64,000 bases of DNA from Massilia rubra. GTDB taxonomy: Bacteria; Pseudomonadota; Gammaproteobacteria; Burkholderiales; Burkholderiaceae_D. Below the pieces are notes generated by a model. The model saw only the letters and a list, made by a program, of their open reading frames with translations, had not been told where the DNA came from and ran no database searches. Both the position numbers and the translations under genes were made by a program. Location: contig NZ_VUYU01000001.1 of the NCBI RefSeq assembly GCF_011682065.1, positions 310,001 to 374,000 on the forward strand, given 5' to 3'. Positions 1 through 7,752 of the stretch are shown here, piece by piece (within the stretch, counting starts at the first letter, position 1; each line of letters begins with the position of its first letter).

Positions 1-2
1 GG

Positions 3-149
3 CAGCTGCCGCTTAACGATCTGTCGGCCCTGTATCCGGCCAGCCGCCAGCTCTCGCCCAAGGTGCGGGCGCTGGTCGATTTTTTGGTGGAGGAGTATCG
101 CGTGGCGCCGTGGGACCTGGCGCTGGCGCAGGCCGGCATCCTGCTTTAG
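3..149 (+). CDS. LysR-family regulator, C-terminal end (5' cut by window)
   Basis: Only the last 48 codons are present, open from the left edge to a TAG stop. The peptide reads like the end of a LysR substrate-binding domain: a proline-led turn followed by the motif LSPKVRALVDFLVEEY, which is the usual last helix of LysR regulators. The target cannot be told from this piece. The stop codon shares its last base with an IS-type terminal repeat that starts at 149, so the native C-terminus may have been altered by an insertion. The family call rests on the motif; the junction effect is inference. Confidence 0.6.
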   Translation, partial: QLPLNDLSALYPASRQLSPKVRALVDFLVEEYRVAPWDLALAQAGILL

Positions 150-169
150 AGCGCCTGACAAAGCCTGTT
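149..169 (+). repeat. IS5-type terminal inverted repeat, left copy
   Basis: The first 14 bases, GAGCGCCTGACAAA, are the exact reverse complement of the end of the transposase remnant at 4330-4349. The following bases (GCCTGTT against ACCGTT) are similar. No transposase reading frame follows directly, so this is either the orphan end of a decayed IS or the left boundary of a larger inserted segment. Confidence 0.6.
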
Positions 170-248
170 ACTTGCCCTGACGGCAACAAGCTCGTACACT
201 GAGTCATACCGACGGTCTGCTATCGGCCAAAAGCGGACCTTCGAAAAT

Positions 249-605
249 TTGAATGCAAGATGTGGAGATGATGACTATCCGAACTCAATACACGTGATCT
301 GCCTCTCATTTTTGTTGGCTTTTACGCTGACGCTCGTGTCATTCGTCGTGCAGCGCAACGGTCCTGAGGTGATCGAGTTTGGCAACCTGTGTGGGCCACT
401 ACATGACGAGTTCTGTTACGAGCCGGTATTAAAGGCCGGCTTTCCGATTGCATACGTGTTCGACGCGCCAGGCATTTCGGTTCCACGAAAACTCGGTCCC
501 GAGGACAGTTTCTCAGTGAGCGCTTTCACGCTAGACGTAGCCATCTACTTCGTTATCGGACTGGTAGCGATCGGCGGATTTTCGTATCGTTGGTCGAAGA
601 GTTAG
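249..605 (+). CDS. Hypothetical small membrane protein
   Basis: 118 residues from a TTG start, with no ATG in frame near the beginning. Two hydrophobic segments are visible, about residues 17-34 and 95-112, with a roughly 60-residue polar stretch between them that carries three cysteines. That suggests two membrane helices joined by a periplasmic loop. I do not recognise a family. Base composition is less GC-rich than the surrounding housekeeping genes, in keeping with the IS-bounded segment in which it lies. The reading frame is open further upstream, so the true start is uncertain. Confidence 0.4.
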   Translation: MNARCGDDDYPNSIHVICLSFLLAFTLTLVSFVVQRNGPEVIEFGNLCGPLHDEFCYEPVLKAGFPIAYVFDAPGISVPRKLGPEDSFSVSAFTLDVAIYFVIGLVAIGGFSYRWSKS

Positions 606-965
606 AAGACGCGCTGCTGACTATCTCTCGGACCAGTGCGGCGATCAAAAATGCACTCAGCGGCTCAGGGTCTACGGCTGTTATGGGTCGAAAACAGACC
701 AACGGTAGCGCCCTTCGATTCGAGAAAAACTGTATCAAATCTAGGTTTTGAAGCACAAATGCAAACAGTCTCCCGAAGGGGGCTGTTATTTGACAAACCT
801 CGATGTCCATCGAGGATGCGCGGTTATGCTGGAGGCGAGGACGGGAATCGAACCCGTCTAGGCGGTTTTGCAGGCCGCTGCGTGCTCTAAGAGATCAAGA
901 ACTTAGCTCAATACCTCTCATGTAAACCTCTCGAGTTCGCTTCGTTGAATCGACAAAGGTGTCTG
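606..965. other. Non-coding stretch with hairpins and a tRNA remnant
   Basis: No convincing gene. It holds the tRNA-Cys remnant (830-882). Downstream of that remnant, reading the minus strand, are two hairpins: a 7-bp stem at 798-804/809-815, and an imperfect stem at 764-787 (AACAG pairing with CTGTT around a CCC/GGG core) followed on the minus strand by TTTGCATTTG. The second could be the old tRNA terminator. Confidence 0.4.
830..882 (-). pseudogene. tRNA-Cys 3' fragment (anticodon arm to CCA)
   Basis: Read on the minus strand, this holds the anticodon arm with loop CTGCAAA (anticodon GCA), a variable stretch, a T arm with 5-bp stem ACGGG/CCCGT around TTCGATT, and the acceptor 3' strand CCTCGCC-T-CCA. 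The matching acceptor 5' strand (GGCGAGG) and a normal D arm are not found upstream of it. A 3' tRNA piece of this kind is typical of an attachment site left by a tRNA-targeting integrative element, or of recombination. No integrase gene lies nearby. The tRNA identity is clear; the att interpretation is inference. Confidence 0.7.
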
Positions 966-2669
966 CTACATGCGCTGCATGAAAGCGGCAAAGGCAGTCG
1001 CCTCGAGTGGACGGCTGATGAAATACCCCTGGATAACATCGCACCCGGCCGCTTTCAGTTCGGCGAGCTGGCCCTCGGTTTCCACGCCTTCAGCGACCGT
1101 GCGCATGCCCAGCGAGCGGGCGAGAGCAACGACCCCTTGTATCACCGCCGCTGCCTTTGCCGAATCGAGCAGCGCCAGCACAAACGATCTGTCGATCTTC
1201 AGGGTGTCAATCGGCAGCCGTACCAGATAGCCGAGACTGGAGTAGCCCGAGCCGAAGTCGTCGAGCGAGGTGGAGATGCCAGCTCCATTCAAGGCGGCGA
1301 GAACCGCCGCCGCTTTTTCGATATCGCTGACCAGCGAGTCCTCGGTGACTTCAACATCGAGCATGGCGGGATCAATGCCGTGTTCCTGCGCGATGCGAAG
1401 AATTTTGTCGACCAGTCCCGCGCCGGTCAGCTGCCGGGCAGACAAATTCAGGCTGATCCGCGGCACGCGTATTCCCATGCGTCGCCATCCATCGATTTGC
1501 TGGCAGACTGCCGCGACCAGCCAGTCGACCAGCAGGCCTTCGTACGCCGACTCGAGCAGGACGTCGAGAAACGCAGCCGGTGAGAGCAGGCCCCGTGCTG
1601 GGTGACGCCAGCGCAGCAGTGCCTCGGCGCCGGTGATCGATGCATCGGAGAGCGCCATCTGCGGCTGAAAATGCAGTTCGAACTGGTTCCCGGCAAATGC
1701 TTCGCGCAGCTCAATGCGCAAGTCGAGCCGGTCGCGCATGCCGCGGTCCAGCGCCTCGTCGTACACGCGCAACTGAAACCGGCCGGCAAACTTGGCCGCG
1801 TACATGGCTGCGTCGGCGTGGCGTAACAGGGTCTCGGCCGACTCCGACACATCCCTCAGCAGAGCAACGCCGATGCTCGCCGACAGCGAGAGCGAGCGTC
1901 CACCTGCTTCGAACGGCGTCGCGAACTGCCGCAGCACCACTTGCGCGAGTTGTTCCGCCGCGCGGTCGGTAGCCTGGCGTAGCAGGAGGATGAACTTGTC
2001 GCCGCCAATCCGGGCGGCAAAGACGGCGGGATCGAGAACGGCAAGCAGCCTTTCCACAAAGTCGCGCAGCACGCCGTCACCGACCGCATGGCCAAATGCA
2101 TCATTGACTTCCTTGAAATGGTCCAGGTCGATTAACAGTACAGCGACGAGACCGGCACGCGGCAGCGCCGGCGACGCAGCGTCGGCCACTGCAAGGGCGA
2201 TCATCTCCATGCACTTGCGCCGGTTTGCCAATCCCGTCAGGTAGTCGTGGCTTGCTTCATAGGCCAGCATCGCCCCGTGCTCATGTTCGCTCGTCACATC
2301 GCGAAACAGCACGGTGATGCCATCGTCGTGTGCGAACGAGCGTACTTCAAACCACGTCTTCAACGGTGCGTAGTAGCCGGTGTGCCTGCCGGGAATACCG
2401 GTGGCAGCAGTCTGCCGGTAAACGCAATAGTAATCGGTGTTCACCAGGTCCGGATAACAGTGCCACATGTCGCGTCCGAGCAGGTTTTCCCGCTTTTGCT
2501 GCAGGTACCGCTCGGCTGTGTGGTTGAGATATGTGAAGCGCCACAATTTGTCGATCGACATGAATCCATCGCTCAGACTATCGAGCATGTCGCTCAGGTG
2601 GGCGGGCGCCGGATGGCCGGCAGCGACGTCTGTCGGCTGGGCAGCGCGTGAGTCAGGTTCGCGTTCCAT
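966..2669 (-). CDS. PAS-GGDEF-EAL protein, probable cyclic-di-GMP phosphodiesterase
   Basis: 567 residues. A PAS domain (about 25-130) is followed by a GGDEF domain (about 140-300) and an EAL domain (about 320-560). The cyclase signature is degenerate: GGDKF replaces GG(D/E)EF, so cyclase activity is unlikely, though GTP could still bind and act as a regulator. The EAL side keeps the catalytic set: EALLRW, the Asn of SLNLSARQL, EVTED, DDFGSGYSS, LKIDRSF, AEGVE and QGY. The likely reaction is hydrolysis of cyclic-di-GMP to pGpG in the cytoplasm, with the PAS domain sensing the signal. No membrane segment is seen. The gene lies alone in an IS-bounded segment. Confidence 0.85.
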   Translation of the reverse strand: MEREPDSRAAQPTDVAAGHPAPAHLSDMLDSLSDGFMSIDKLWRFTYLNHTAERYLQQKRENLLGRDMWHCYPDLVNTDYYCVYRQTAATGIPGRHTGYYAPLKTWFEVRSFAHDDGITVLFRDVTSEHEHGAMLAYEASHDYLTGLANRRKCMEMIALAVADAASPALPRAGLVAVLLIDLDHFKEVNDAFGHAVGDGVLRDFVERLLAVLDPAVFAARIGGDKFILLLRQATDRAAEQLAQVVLRQFATPFEAGGRSLSLSASIGVALLRDVSESAETLLRHADAAMYAAKFAGRFQLRVYDEALDRGMRDRLDLRIELREAFAGNQFELHFQPQMALSDASITGAEALLRWRHPARGLLSPAAFLDVLLESAYEGLLVDWLVAAVCQQIDGWRRMGIRVPRISLNLSARQLTGAGLVDKILRIAQEHGIDPAMLDVEVTEDSLVSDIEKAAAVLAALNGAGISTSLDDFGSGYSSLGYLVRLPIDTLKIDRSFVLALLDSAKAAAVIQGVVALARSLGMRTVAEGVETEGQLAELKAAGCDVIQGYFISRPLEATAFAAFMQRM

Positions 2670-2765
2670 GTTTCACCTCTCCATTTACATCGGCGCACGC
2701 AGGCACCGTTCACATGCAAACGGTGGAATGTGACCATTCTAGCCCTCTTCCGGATGGCAATGAAT

Positions 2766-2930
2766 TTAGCCGGGCAGCTTGGCCGCAGGAACGTCAACCT
2801 TCTGGATCGATGGCGGCGTGGCGAAAAATTCACCGGCTTTTTCCACGAGCGCGGCTGCGACCTTGCCGGCCAGATGTACCCGGCGCCCGGCCTCATCTGG
2901 AAACGCGTCAAAAATGCCGAAGGTGGAAGG
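2766..2930 (-). pseudogene. Antibiotic-biosynthesis-monooxygenase-type protein, C-terminal remnant
   Basis: About 55 codons ending in ...DVPAAKLPG. The peptide FGIFDAFPDEAGRRVHLAG and the following Ala/Lys-rich helix match the last third of small ABM-domain proteins (putative quinol monooxygenases of about 95-105 residues). The N-terminal two thirds are missing: the frame runs upstream into an IS5-type transposase remnant, which probably cut the gene. There is no start codon or ribosome site for the residual frame. It is therefore a broken gene. The family call is from memory of the motif. Confidence 0.55.
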
Positions 2931-2949
2931 TCTCAGGCTAATTGCGAAC

Positions 2950-3022
2950 CAGCGCGTCCATGAGGCGATTCTTCGACGCCTCCGAGAGCATGACCAAATC
3001 ATGTTGGATCGAGCTTGTGTTG
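2950..3022 (+). pseudogene. IS5-family transposase remnant
   Basis: About 70 bases that align with 3778-3850 of the larger transposase remnant; the encoded QRVHEAILRRLREHDQIM matches QRIHEALLRLLREHDQIM there. Neither end of the element nor the rest of the frame is present. It joins the truncated monooxygenase at its left side. Confidence 0.7.
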
Positions 3023-3542
3023 CTCGCTCATACGCGTGGTGGAGAATGACCTCGTCCGATCGAACTCGCTCTTCCAAGTCTCTCGTGGCAGGTTTCAAGA
3101 TCAATTAGCGCAAAAGGCTCCGCTGGACCAGATTCACGAAGCCCGATGACCATGACGTCATTGGGCTTTTCCATACTCAACGTCACAAGATACAGAGGGA
3201 AGAACCGATGGAAATCAATGTAAGACCAAACTGGAAATGGGCTCCCGGGGGCACATCTTCTCAACTGCCTATCGGACGCGTAACCGTGGCATGTGCAGAA
3301 TAATAGAAAGCCTAACCATAGATGTTTTATAGAAAAAGCATAAATCTATGTGTTTTTTTGAGACATTTGCGGATACCTGAAAGCCCGAGGCGGGTCATTC
3401 GATCAGGAATAGTGGTCCGGACCTTTCAATTTCTAAGCGACTCCTGATGAGACGCCACGGTCCGGTTTGGGGCGATAGCGGACGTACACGGGCTCAGTCG
3501 GAGCATTAAGATAGCGGCAGTGTTCGCAGACGGAGTAATGCC

Positions 3543-4349
3543 ATGGCCCAAGCACTTCTTCCCGAAGACCTTTGGTCGCTCATGGCAGCCCATCTCCCGG
3601 CCCACCGACGATCGCCGAAGGGCGGTCGGCCACGTATCAATGATCGCGCGACCCTGACTGGGATCGTATTTGTCCTCAAGGCTGCAATACCGTGGGAGTA
3701 CCTGCCGCGCCAACTCGGCTACGGCACATGACAATGCTGGCGTCGACTTCACGAATGGATGCAAGCCGGTGTTTGGCAGCGTATCCATGAGGCGCTTCTG
3801 CGACTGCTCCGCGAGCACGACCAGATCATGTGGGATCGAGCTAGCGTTGACGCCGCTAGCGTACCGGCACCTGCCAGTGGCGACCATACGGGCCGTAACC
3901 CGACCGATCATGGCAAACTCGGCTGCAAACACCATGTGCTGGTGGATCAGCGTGAGCCGTCGCTGGTCGCCCGGATCTCGGGCGCGCAGGTGCATGACTC
4001 GCGTCTCGTCATCCCACTCGTAAAGTCAATCCCGGCAGTCAAAGGGCTGGCCGGCCGTGCGCGCAAACGTCCAGGCAAGCCGCATGCCGATCGGGCGTAC
4101 GCTTCGAGAGCACAGCGGGTTTGGCTACGCCGTCGGGGGATCGCAGCGAGGATCGCGCACTATGGCATGGAGTCGCGGGAAAGGCTTGGACGATGGCGTT
4201 GGGTCGTCGAGCGTACCTCAGGTTGGATACGCCGCTTTCGCAGGCTGCGCATCCGACACGAACGACGAGCAGACATTCATCAGGCGTTCCTTTCGCTTGC
4301 CTGCCCGCTCATCTTTTGGCGGTATGTTGAACGGTTTTGTCAGGCGCTC
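3543..4349 (+). mobile_element. IS5-family element, left end missing
   Basis: The right terminal repeat is at 4330-4349 (reverse complement GAGCGCCTGACAAAACCGTT). No matching left end is seen between 3360 and 3542. The only partner in the window is the copy at 149, in opposite orientation. The right end stops 5 bases short of the stop codon of the next gene. The bases flanking the two outer ends are TTA (146-148) and TTG (350-352 of 4xxx), so no perfect target duplication is visible. Confidence 0.6.
4330..4349 (-). repeat. IS5-type terminal inverted repeat, right copy
   Basis: Right end of the IS5-type remnant. It pairs with the copy at 149-169 over 14 identical outer bases. Together the two ends bound the whole 149-4349 segment. 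Confidence 0.65.
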
Positions 4350-4354
4350 TTGGT

Positions 4355-5419
4355 CTATTCCCCGGCGCCGACCTGCCAGGCGCCATCCTGGTAGACCAGT
4401 TCATCGTCCAGGTACACGGCCTCGGTCACGGCGAAGATGTCGACGTGGTAGCGCGCATCCTTGCGCTTGAAGCCCGGCTTCTGGTAGACGCCGTGCTTGG
4501 CCCCCAGCGACAGGTGGATGCCGCACATGCGCTCATAGGTGCCGATGTCGTTGACGCGGCGCTCGCGGGTAAAGGCGCGGTTCATGCCGAAGCCCAGCTC
4601 GCGCAGCCAGACTTCGCCTTCCTCGAGCCGGATGATCTCCAGCACGCGTTCGAATTCCGGCGTGGCGCCCTCGGTGCCGACTACGCGCCCACGTTCGACG
4701 ATCAGCGTGATTGGTGTCTCGGGGCGGTTGACCATGTACGAGGTGTCGCCGAAGACGTGGATGCGCACGCGCCCGTTGACCGCCTCCAGGTCCTGCGCTT
4801 CGGTGAACACTTCGCCGATCGGGAACTGGCCGCCGACGTTGTTCATGCCGCTGTAGTCGCCCACATTCAGTTTGGCCGATTCGAAGGGCGAAGCAAACAC
4901 CAGCGTTTCGCCGCCGCTGTGCACCACGCCCGAGGATGCCGCGTCGATGCGGCGCTTGAGCGCCTTGCCCACGCCGCGGTAATAGGCGCTGTCGTAGGCC
5001 AGCGACGCGATGTAATGCTCTCCCTGCGCGCCCGGCATGCGCGACAGGTGCACATGCTCGATCACTTTCAGCCCCAGTTTGAACAGCTCGACCCGGATGC
5101 GGAACGCTTCGAGGCGGAAGTTGGTCGACTGGATCAGCAGCACCAGGTCGTGCGCGGCCATGCCCTTGAAGGCGGCCAGCACGTCCTCGGGGGCGACGCT
5201 GTCGAAGTCGATGAAGACGGCGTCGGGCAGGTTGCGGCGGTAGCCTTCGGTGAGCGCGCGCGCCAGGTCGGAGCGGCAGTCGTATACCACCAGTGCGCGC
5301 TGCGCCGGGCCGTGTTCGACGACGGTGGCGAGCACCTCGCGCAGGTGGGCGGTGGCGGCGTCGACGGCGTGCGCGGGAATCTCGCCCCAGGGGGCGGCGG
5401 TCAGGTCAGGGGAGGTCAT
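4355..5419 (-). CDS. M29-like (aminopeptidase T/thermophilic type) metallopeptidase homologue
   Basis: 354 residues from the ATG at 5419; a TTG four codons upstream also fits. The C-terminal half keeps the order of metal-binding motifs of family M29: Glu in FPIGEVFTEA, Glu in RELGFGMN, His in GIHLSLG, and His and Asp in YHVDIF. The N-terminal half is an alpha/beta domain with no recognised motif. The likely role is a cytoplasmic metal-dependent aminopeptidase, or a relative with another substrate. The loop sequences diverge from typical M29 enzymes, so activity is not certain. It stands alone, convergent with the IS-bounded segment. Confidence 0.65.
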   Translation of the reverse strand: MTSPDLTAAPWGEIPAHAVDAATAHLREVLATVVEHGPAQRALVVYDCRSDLARALTEGYRRNLPDAVFIDFDSVAPEDVLAAFKGMAAHDLVLLIQSTNFRLEAFRIRVELFKLGLKVIEHVHLSRMPGAQGEHYIASLAYDSAYYRGVGKALKRRIDAASSGVVHSGGETLVFASPFESAKLNVGDYSGMNNVGGQFPIGEVFTEAQDLEAVNGRVRIHVFGDTSYMVNRPETPITLIVERGRVVGTEGATPEFERVLEIIRLEEGEVWLRELGFGMNRAFTRERRVNDIGTYERMCGIHLSLGAKHGVYQKPGFKRKDARYHVDIFAVTEAVYLDDELVYQDGAWQVGAGE

Positions 5420-5608
5420 GGTGCGGTGCAAGGTCTTCGATGGCGTCCATTATACGTGCCCTGTTTTGCTCGGGAGCCACACTTCCTTGTCGAAGCAATA
5501 ATGCTTCGTGTAATTAATTGCGATGACCCAATGGGCATGTGTTAACGTCAGGTAAAACTACACGGCGCAAAGCCGGACCCAACCATCTGACCAACCAAGG
5601 AGATCAAG

Positions 5609-6076
5609 ATGAAGTCACTGTTCAAGCACCTGATGTTCGCGCTGTTTGCCATCACCCTGACCGGCGCCGCCAGCGCGCAGGACGCCCCCAAGCGCGGCAC
5701 GGCCGACGAAGCGGTGGCCATGGTCAAGAAGGCCAGCGCCTACCTTAACGACAATGGCCGCGACAAGGCGATCGCCGCCTTCAACGATCCCAAGGGAGAG
5801 TTCATCAAGGGTGACTTGTACGTCTTCATGTTCACCTTCGACGGCACCGCCCTCGCGCACGGGCAGAATGCCAAGATGGTCGGCAAGAACCTGATCGACC
5901 TCAAGGCCGGCGAGGTGTTTCCGATCCGTGAATTCATCAAGATCGCCAAAAGCCCCGCGGGGACCGGCTGGTTCGGCTACAAGTGGCCCAATTCGATCAC
6001 CAAGGCCATGGAAGAGAAAAATACCTACATCGAGCGCAATGGCGATGTGCTCATTGGCGTGGGTACTTATAAATAG
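5609..6076 (+). CDS. Secreted single-Cache-domain protein
   Basis: 155 residues with a clear signal peptide (residues 1-23, ending AASAQ). The mature part is one Cache-type sensor domain: an N-terminal helix (TADEAVAMVKKASAYL), the segment KGEFIKGDLYVFMFTFDGT, then GKNLIDLKAGEVF and a final YKWPNS strand. Such stand-alone Cache proteins lie in the periplasm and probably bind small carboxylates or similar ligands; no signalling domain is attached. A good ribosome site, AAGGAG, sits 7 bases before the ATG. No operon partner is certain, as the next gene starts 176 bases on. Confidence 0.8.
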   Translation: MKSLFKHLMFALFAITLTGAASAQDAPKRGTADEAVAMVKKASAYLNDNGRDKAIAAFNDPKGEFIKGDLYVFMFTFDGTALAHGQNAKMVGKNLIDLKAGEVFPIREFIKIAKSPAGTGWFGYKWPNSITKAMEEKNTYIERNGDVLIGVGTYK

Positions 6077-6083
6077 CGTTCCT

Positions 6084-6110
6084 GTCCGTTTCGCCATTGG
6101 CGGAATGGAC
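6084..6110 (+). terminator. Hairpin after the Cache gene
   Basis: A 12-bp stem with two G-T pairs: GTCCGTTTCGCC and GGCGGAATGGAC round an ATT loop, 8 bases after the stop codon. There is no U-tract after it, so it may be a weak terminator or an mRNA 3' end. Confidence 0.35.
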
Positions 6111-6252
6111 GATTCCCTCCGGGCATCCCGAGCCGCCCCTTGACATGCCGTGGAACGGTACCCGGTAAATAAACCGCGTGTGCAATCTGTTTGCGCTATG
6201 ATTTGAAGAGCAACACTGGCCCTCATCGACGGGCCGCGACTCTTATACATAT

Positions 6253-7752
6253 ATGGCGGCAAGCGACATGGCACACCGATGGGAAACGCCCGGCAGCGTA
6301 TGGCTGGAAGACGAACACACGGCGCAGTTTGAACTGGCGTCGAGCGAGGGACTTGGCCGCATCGAGCGCCAGGCGCAGTCGCGCGGGCGCCTCCCCGATA
6401 TCGCGCACCTGCTGGGCGCTTCGCTGCCGCTGTCCTGCGACTGCTCGCCCATCTATCCCGAAGGTTTCGCCTTCTGCCCCACCTGCGGCGCGCCGCTCGA
6501 CAAACTGGCCGGACGCGCCAAGACGTCGCCCGACTGGTGGGGGCCATGGTCCGACCATCTGCTGCCGCGCCATGTGCCGCATGGCCTGAACGTGACCGCG
6601 CTGGCGCTGGGCGAGAACCTGGAAGAACGCCCGGCCGCGCCGGCCCCCGGCCGCCCCGACCTCAATATGCCGGCCCCGCCCAATGCGCACTGCGTGTTCG
6701 CGGCCGGCGCCTTCGGTTTTCCCACCCAGCGCCTGATCGCGCTGGCCCACGCCCGCAACGTGCTGCAGTACTGGGACCCGCTCGGCCAGGCCTGGCACGT
6801 CATGGCGCCCGAAGACAACGCGTCCGACCTGACCTTCAGCGTCCCGGCCGCGTCCTACGCCTGGCTGCCGGCAAGCGATCCGCGGCGCGGCGAAGTGGCG
6901 CTGGTGCCGACCGACCGTGGCCTGCGCCGCCTGTTCATCAATCCGGTCAGCGAGACCTATCGCACCGAAGTCGTGTTCGACGGCCAGCTCGCCAGCGCCC
7001 CGGGCGCCATGCGCCGCCATGTGGCCTGCCTGGTCCACGGCGAGGCCGGCACGGTCCTGTGGAGCGCGCACAGCGACATGAGTAATGAAACCGTCTACGC
7101 CTGCGACGCACCGGCCGGCCAGTGGGCGCGCCCGGTCGGCTACGACGGCAAGCTGTTCTGGCTGCACGCCCAGGGCCAGCTGGTATGGCAGCCGGGCGCG
7201 CCGCCGCAATGGATCGCCTGGCCGGCCGGCTGGTCGCCGCGCCTGCAGTTCGGCGGCCCCACCCAAAGCCGCGACGGCCGCCTGTGGCTGATCGGCCATG
7301 ACGGCCAGGCCTATTCTTTCCTCGAACTGGGCAAGCTGGCCGGCCAGCGCGAAGCCTTGAGCGGCGCGCGCCTCGGTTTCGCCAGCCTGCTGTTCCGGCG
7401 CGGCCACGCGGTGGTGGACGAACCGTGGGGCCTGGAGCACGTGGAAGATCCGCACGACGACGACGCCATGGTGCTGCCGCTGCTGCGCGGCTTCAATAAC
7501 AACCGCAGCCAGCCCAGTGGCCTGGTGCTGCGCTTCCACCAGTACACCGGCATGGCCGAAGACGCGCTGGCCGGACGCATCATCCCACGCACCACGTTCG
7601 AATGGATCGGCAAGCGCAACGTCATCCTCGACGACATCGCGCGCCTGGCGCATCCGCTCGAGTGCGTGCCCTTCGTGTACGACAACTGCCTGTGGCTGCA
7701 CCATCCCGACTGGAACCAGGTGCGCGGCTGGCGCCTGGACGCACTGCCGTGA
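6253..7752 (+). CDS. Zinc-ribbon protein of the tubulin-like cassette
   Basis: 499 residues, no signal peptide or membrane segment. Cys62, Cys64, Cys75 and Cys78 form a C-x-C...C-x2-C zinc-ribbon-like site. The C-terminal 370 residues contain recurring strand-rich Trp/Gly segments (VLWSAHSD, GKLFWLHAQGQLVWQP, GRLWLIGHDGQ), which suggests a beta-propeller. No catalytic motif is seen. It is the first gene of a five-gene same-strand cassette, and the next gene starts inside its stop codon (GTGA), so the two are translationally coupled. Ribosome sites are weak for both ATG 6253 and ATG 6268. The family is unknown to me; a scaffold or adaptor role is inference. Confidence 0.7.
   Translation: MAASDMAHRWETPGSVWLEDEHTAQFELASSEGLGRIERQAQSRGRLPDIAHLLGASLPLSCDCSPIYPEGFAFCPTCGAPLDKLAGRAKTSPDWWGPWSDHLLPRHVPHGLNVTALALGENLEERPAAPAPGRPDLNMPAPPNAHCVFAAGAFGFPTQRLIALAHARNVLQYWDPLGQAWHVMAPEDNASDLTFSVPAASYAWLPASDPRRGEVALVPTDRGLRRLFINPVSETYRTEVVFDGQLASAPGAMRRHVACLVHGEAGTVLWSAHSDMSNETVYACDAPAGQWARPVGYDGKLFWLHAQGQLVWQPGAPPQWIAWPAGWSPRLQFGGPTQSRDGRLWLIGHDGQAYSFLELGKLAGQREALSGARLGFASLLFRRGHAVVDEPWGLEHVEDPHDDDAMVLPLLRGFNNNRSQPSGLVLRFHQYTGMAEDALAGRIIPRTTFEWIGKRNVILDDIARLAHPLECVPFVYDNCLWLHHPDWNQVRGWRLDALP

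Larger units (their letters stand above)
2670..3542. other. 873-base gene-poor stretch with remnants
   Basis: It contains the truncated monooxygenase piece (2766-2930) and a transposase remnant (2950-3022). The rest is AT-richer and has no convincing frame. At 3317-3350 a CATAGAT...TCTATG stem-loop is followed by seven Ts (3353-3359), which looks like a plus-strand terminator, although no intact plus-strand gene ends there. Confidence 0.4.
3543..4394 (+). pseudogene. IS5-family DDE transposase, broken by an in-frame stop
   Basis: The frame starts at ATG 3543 (MAQALLPEDLWSLM), is stopped by TGA at 3729-3731 after 62 codons, and continues in the same frame (QCWRRLHEWMQAGVWQ) through the rest of an IS5-type transposase. 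Expected catalytic acids are visible: an Asp in the WDRASVDAASV region, Asp in HADRAYAS and Glu in VERTSGW. The body ends near RYVERFC, the normal end of this subfamily. The frame then runs past the IS end (4349) to a TAG at 4392. Normal length is about 265-285 residues. With the nonsense codon and no left IS end just upstream, the copy is probably dead. Confidence 0.8.
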
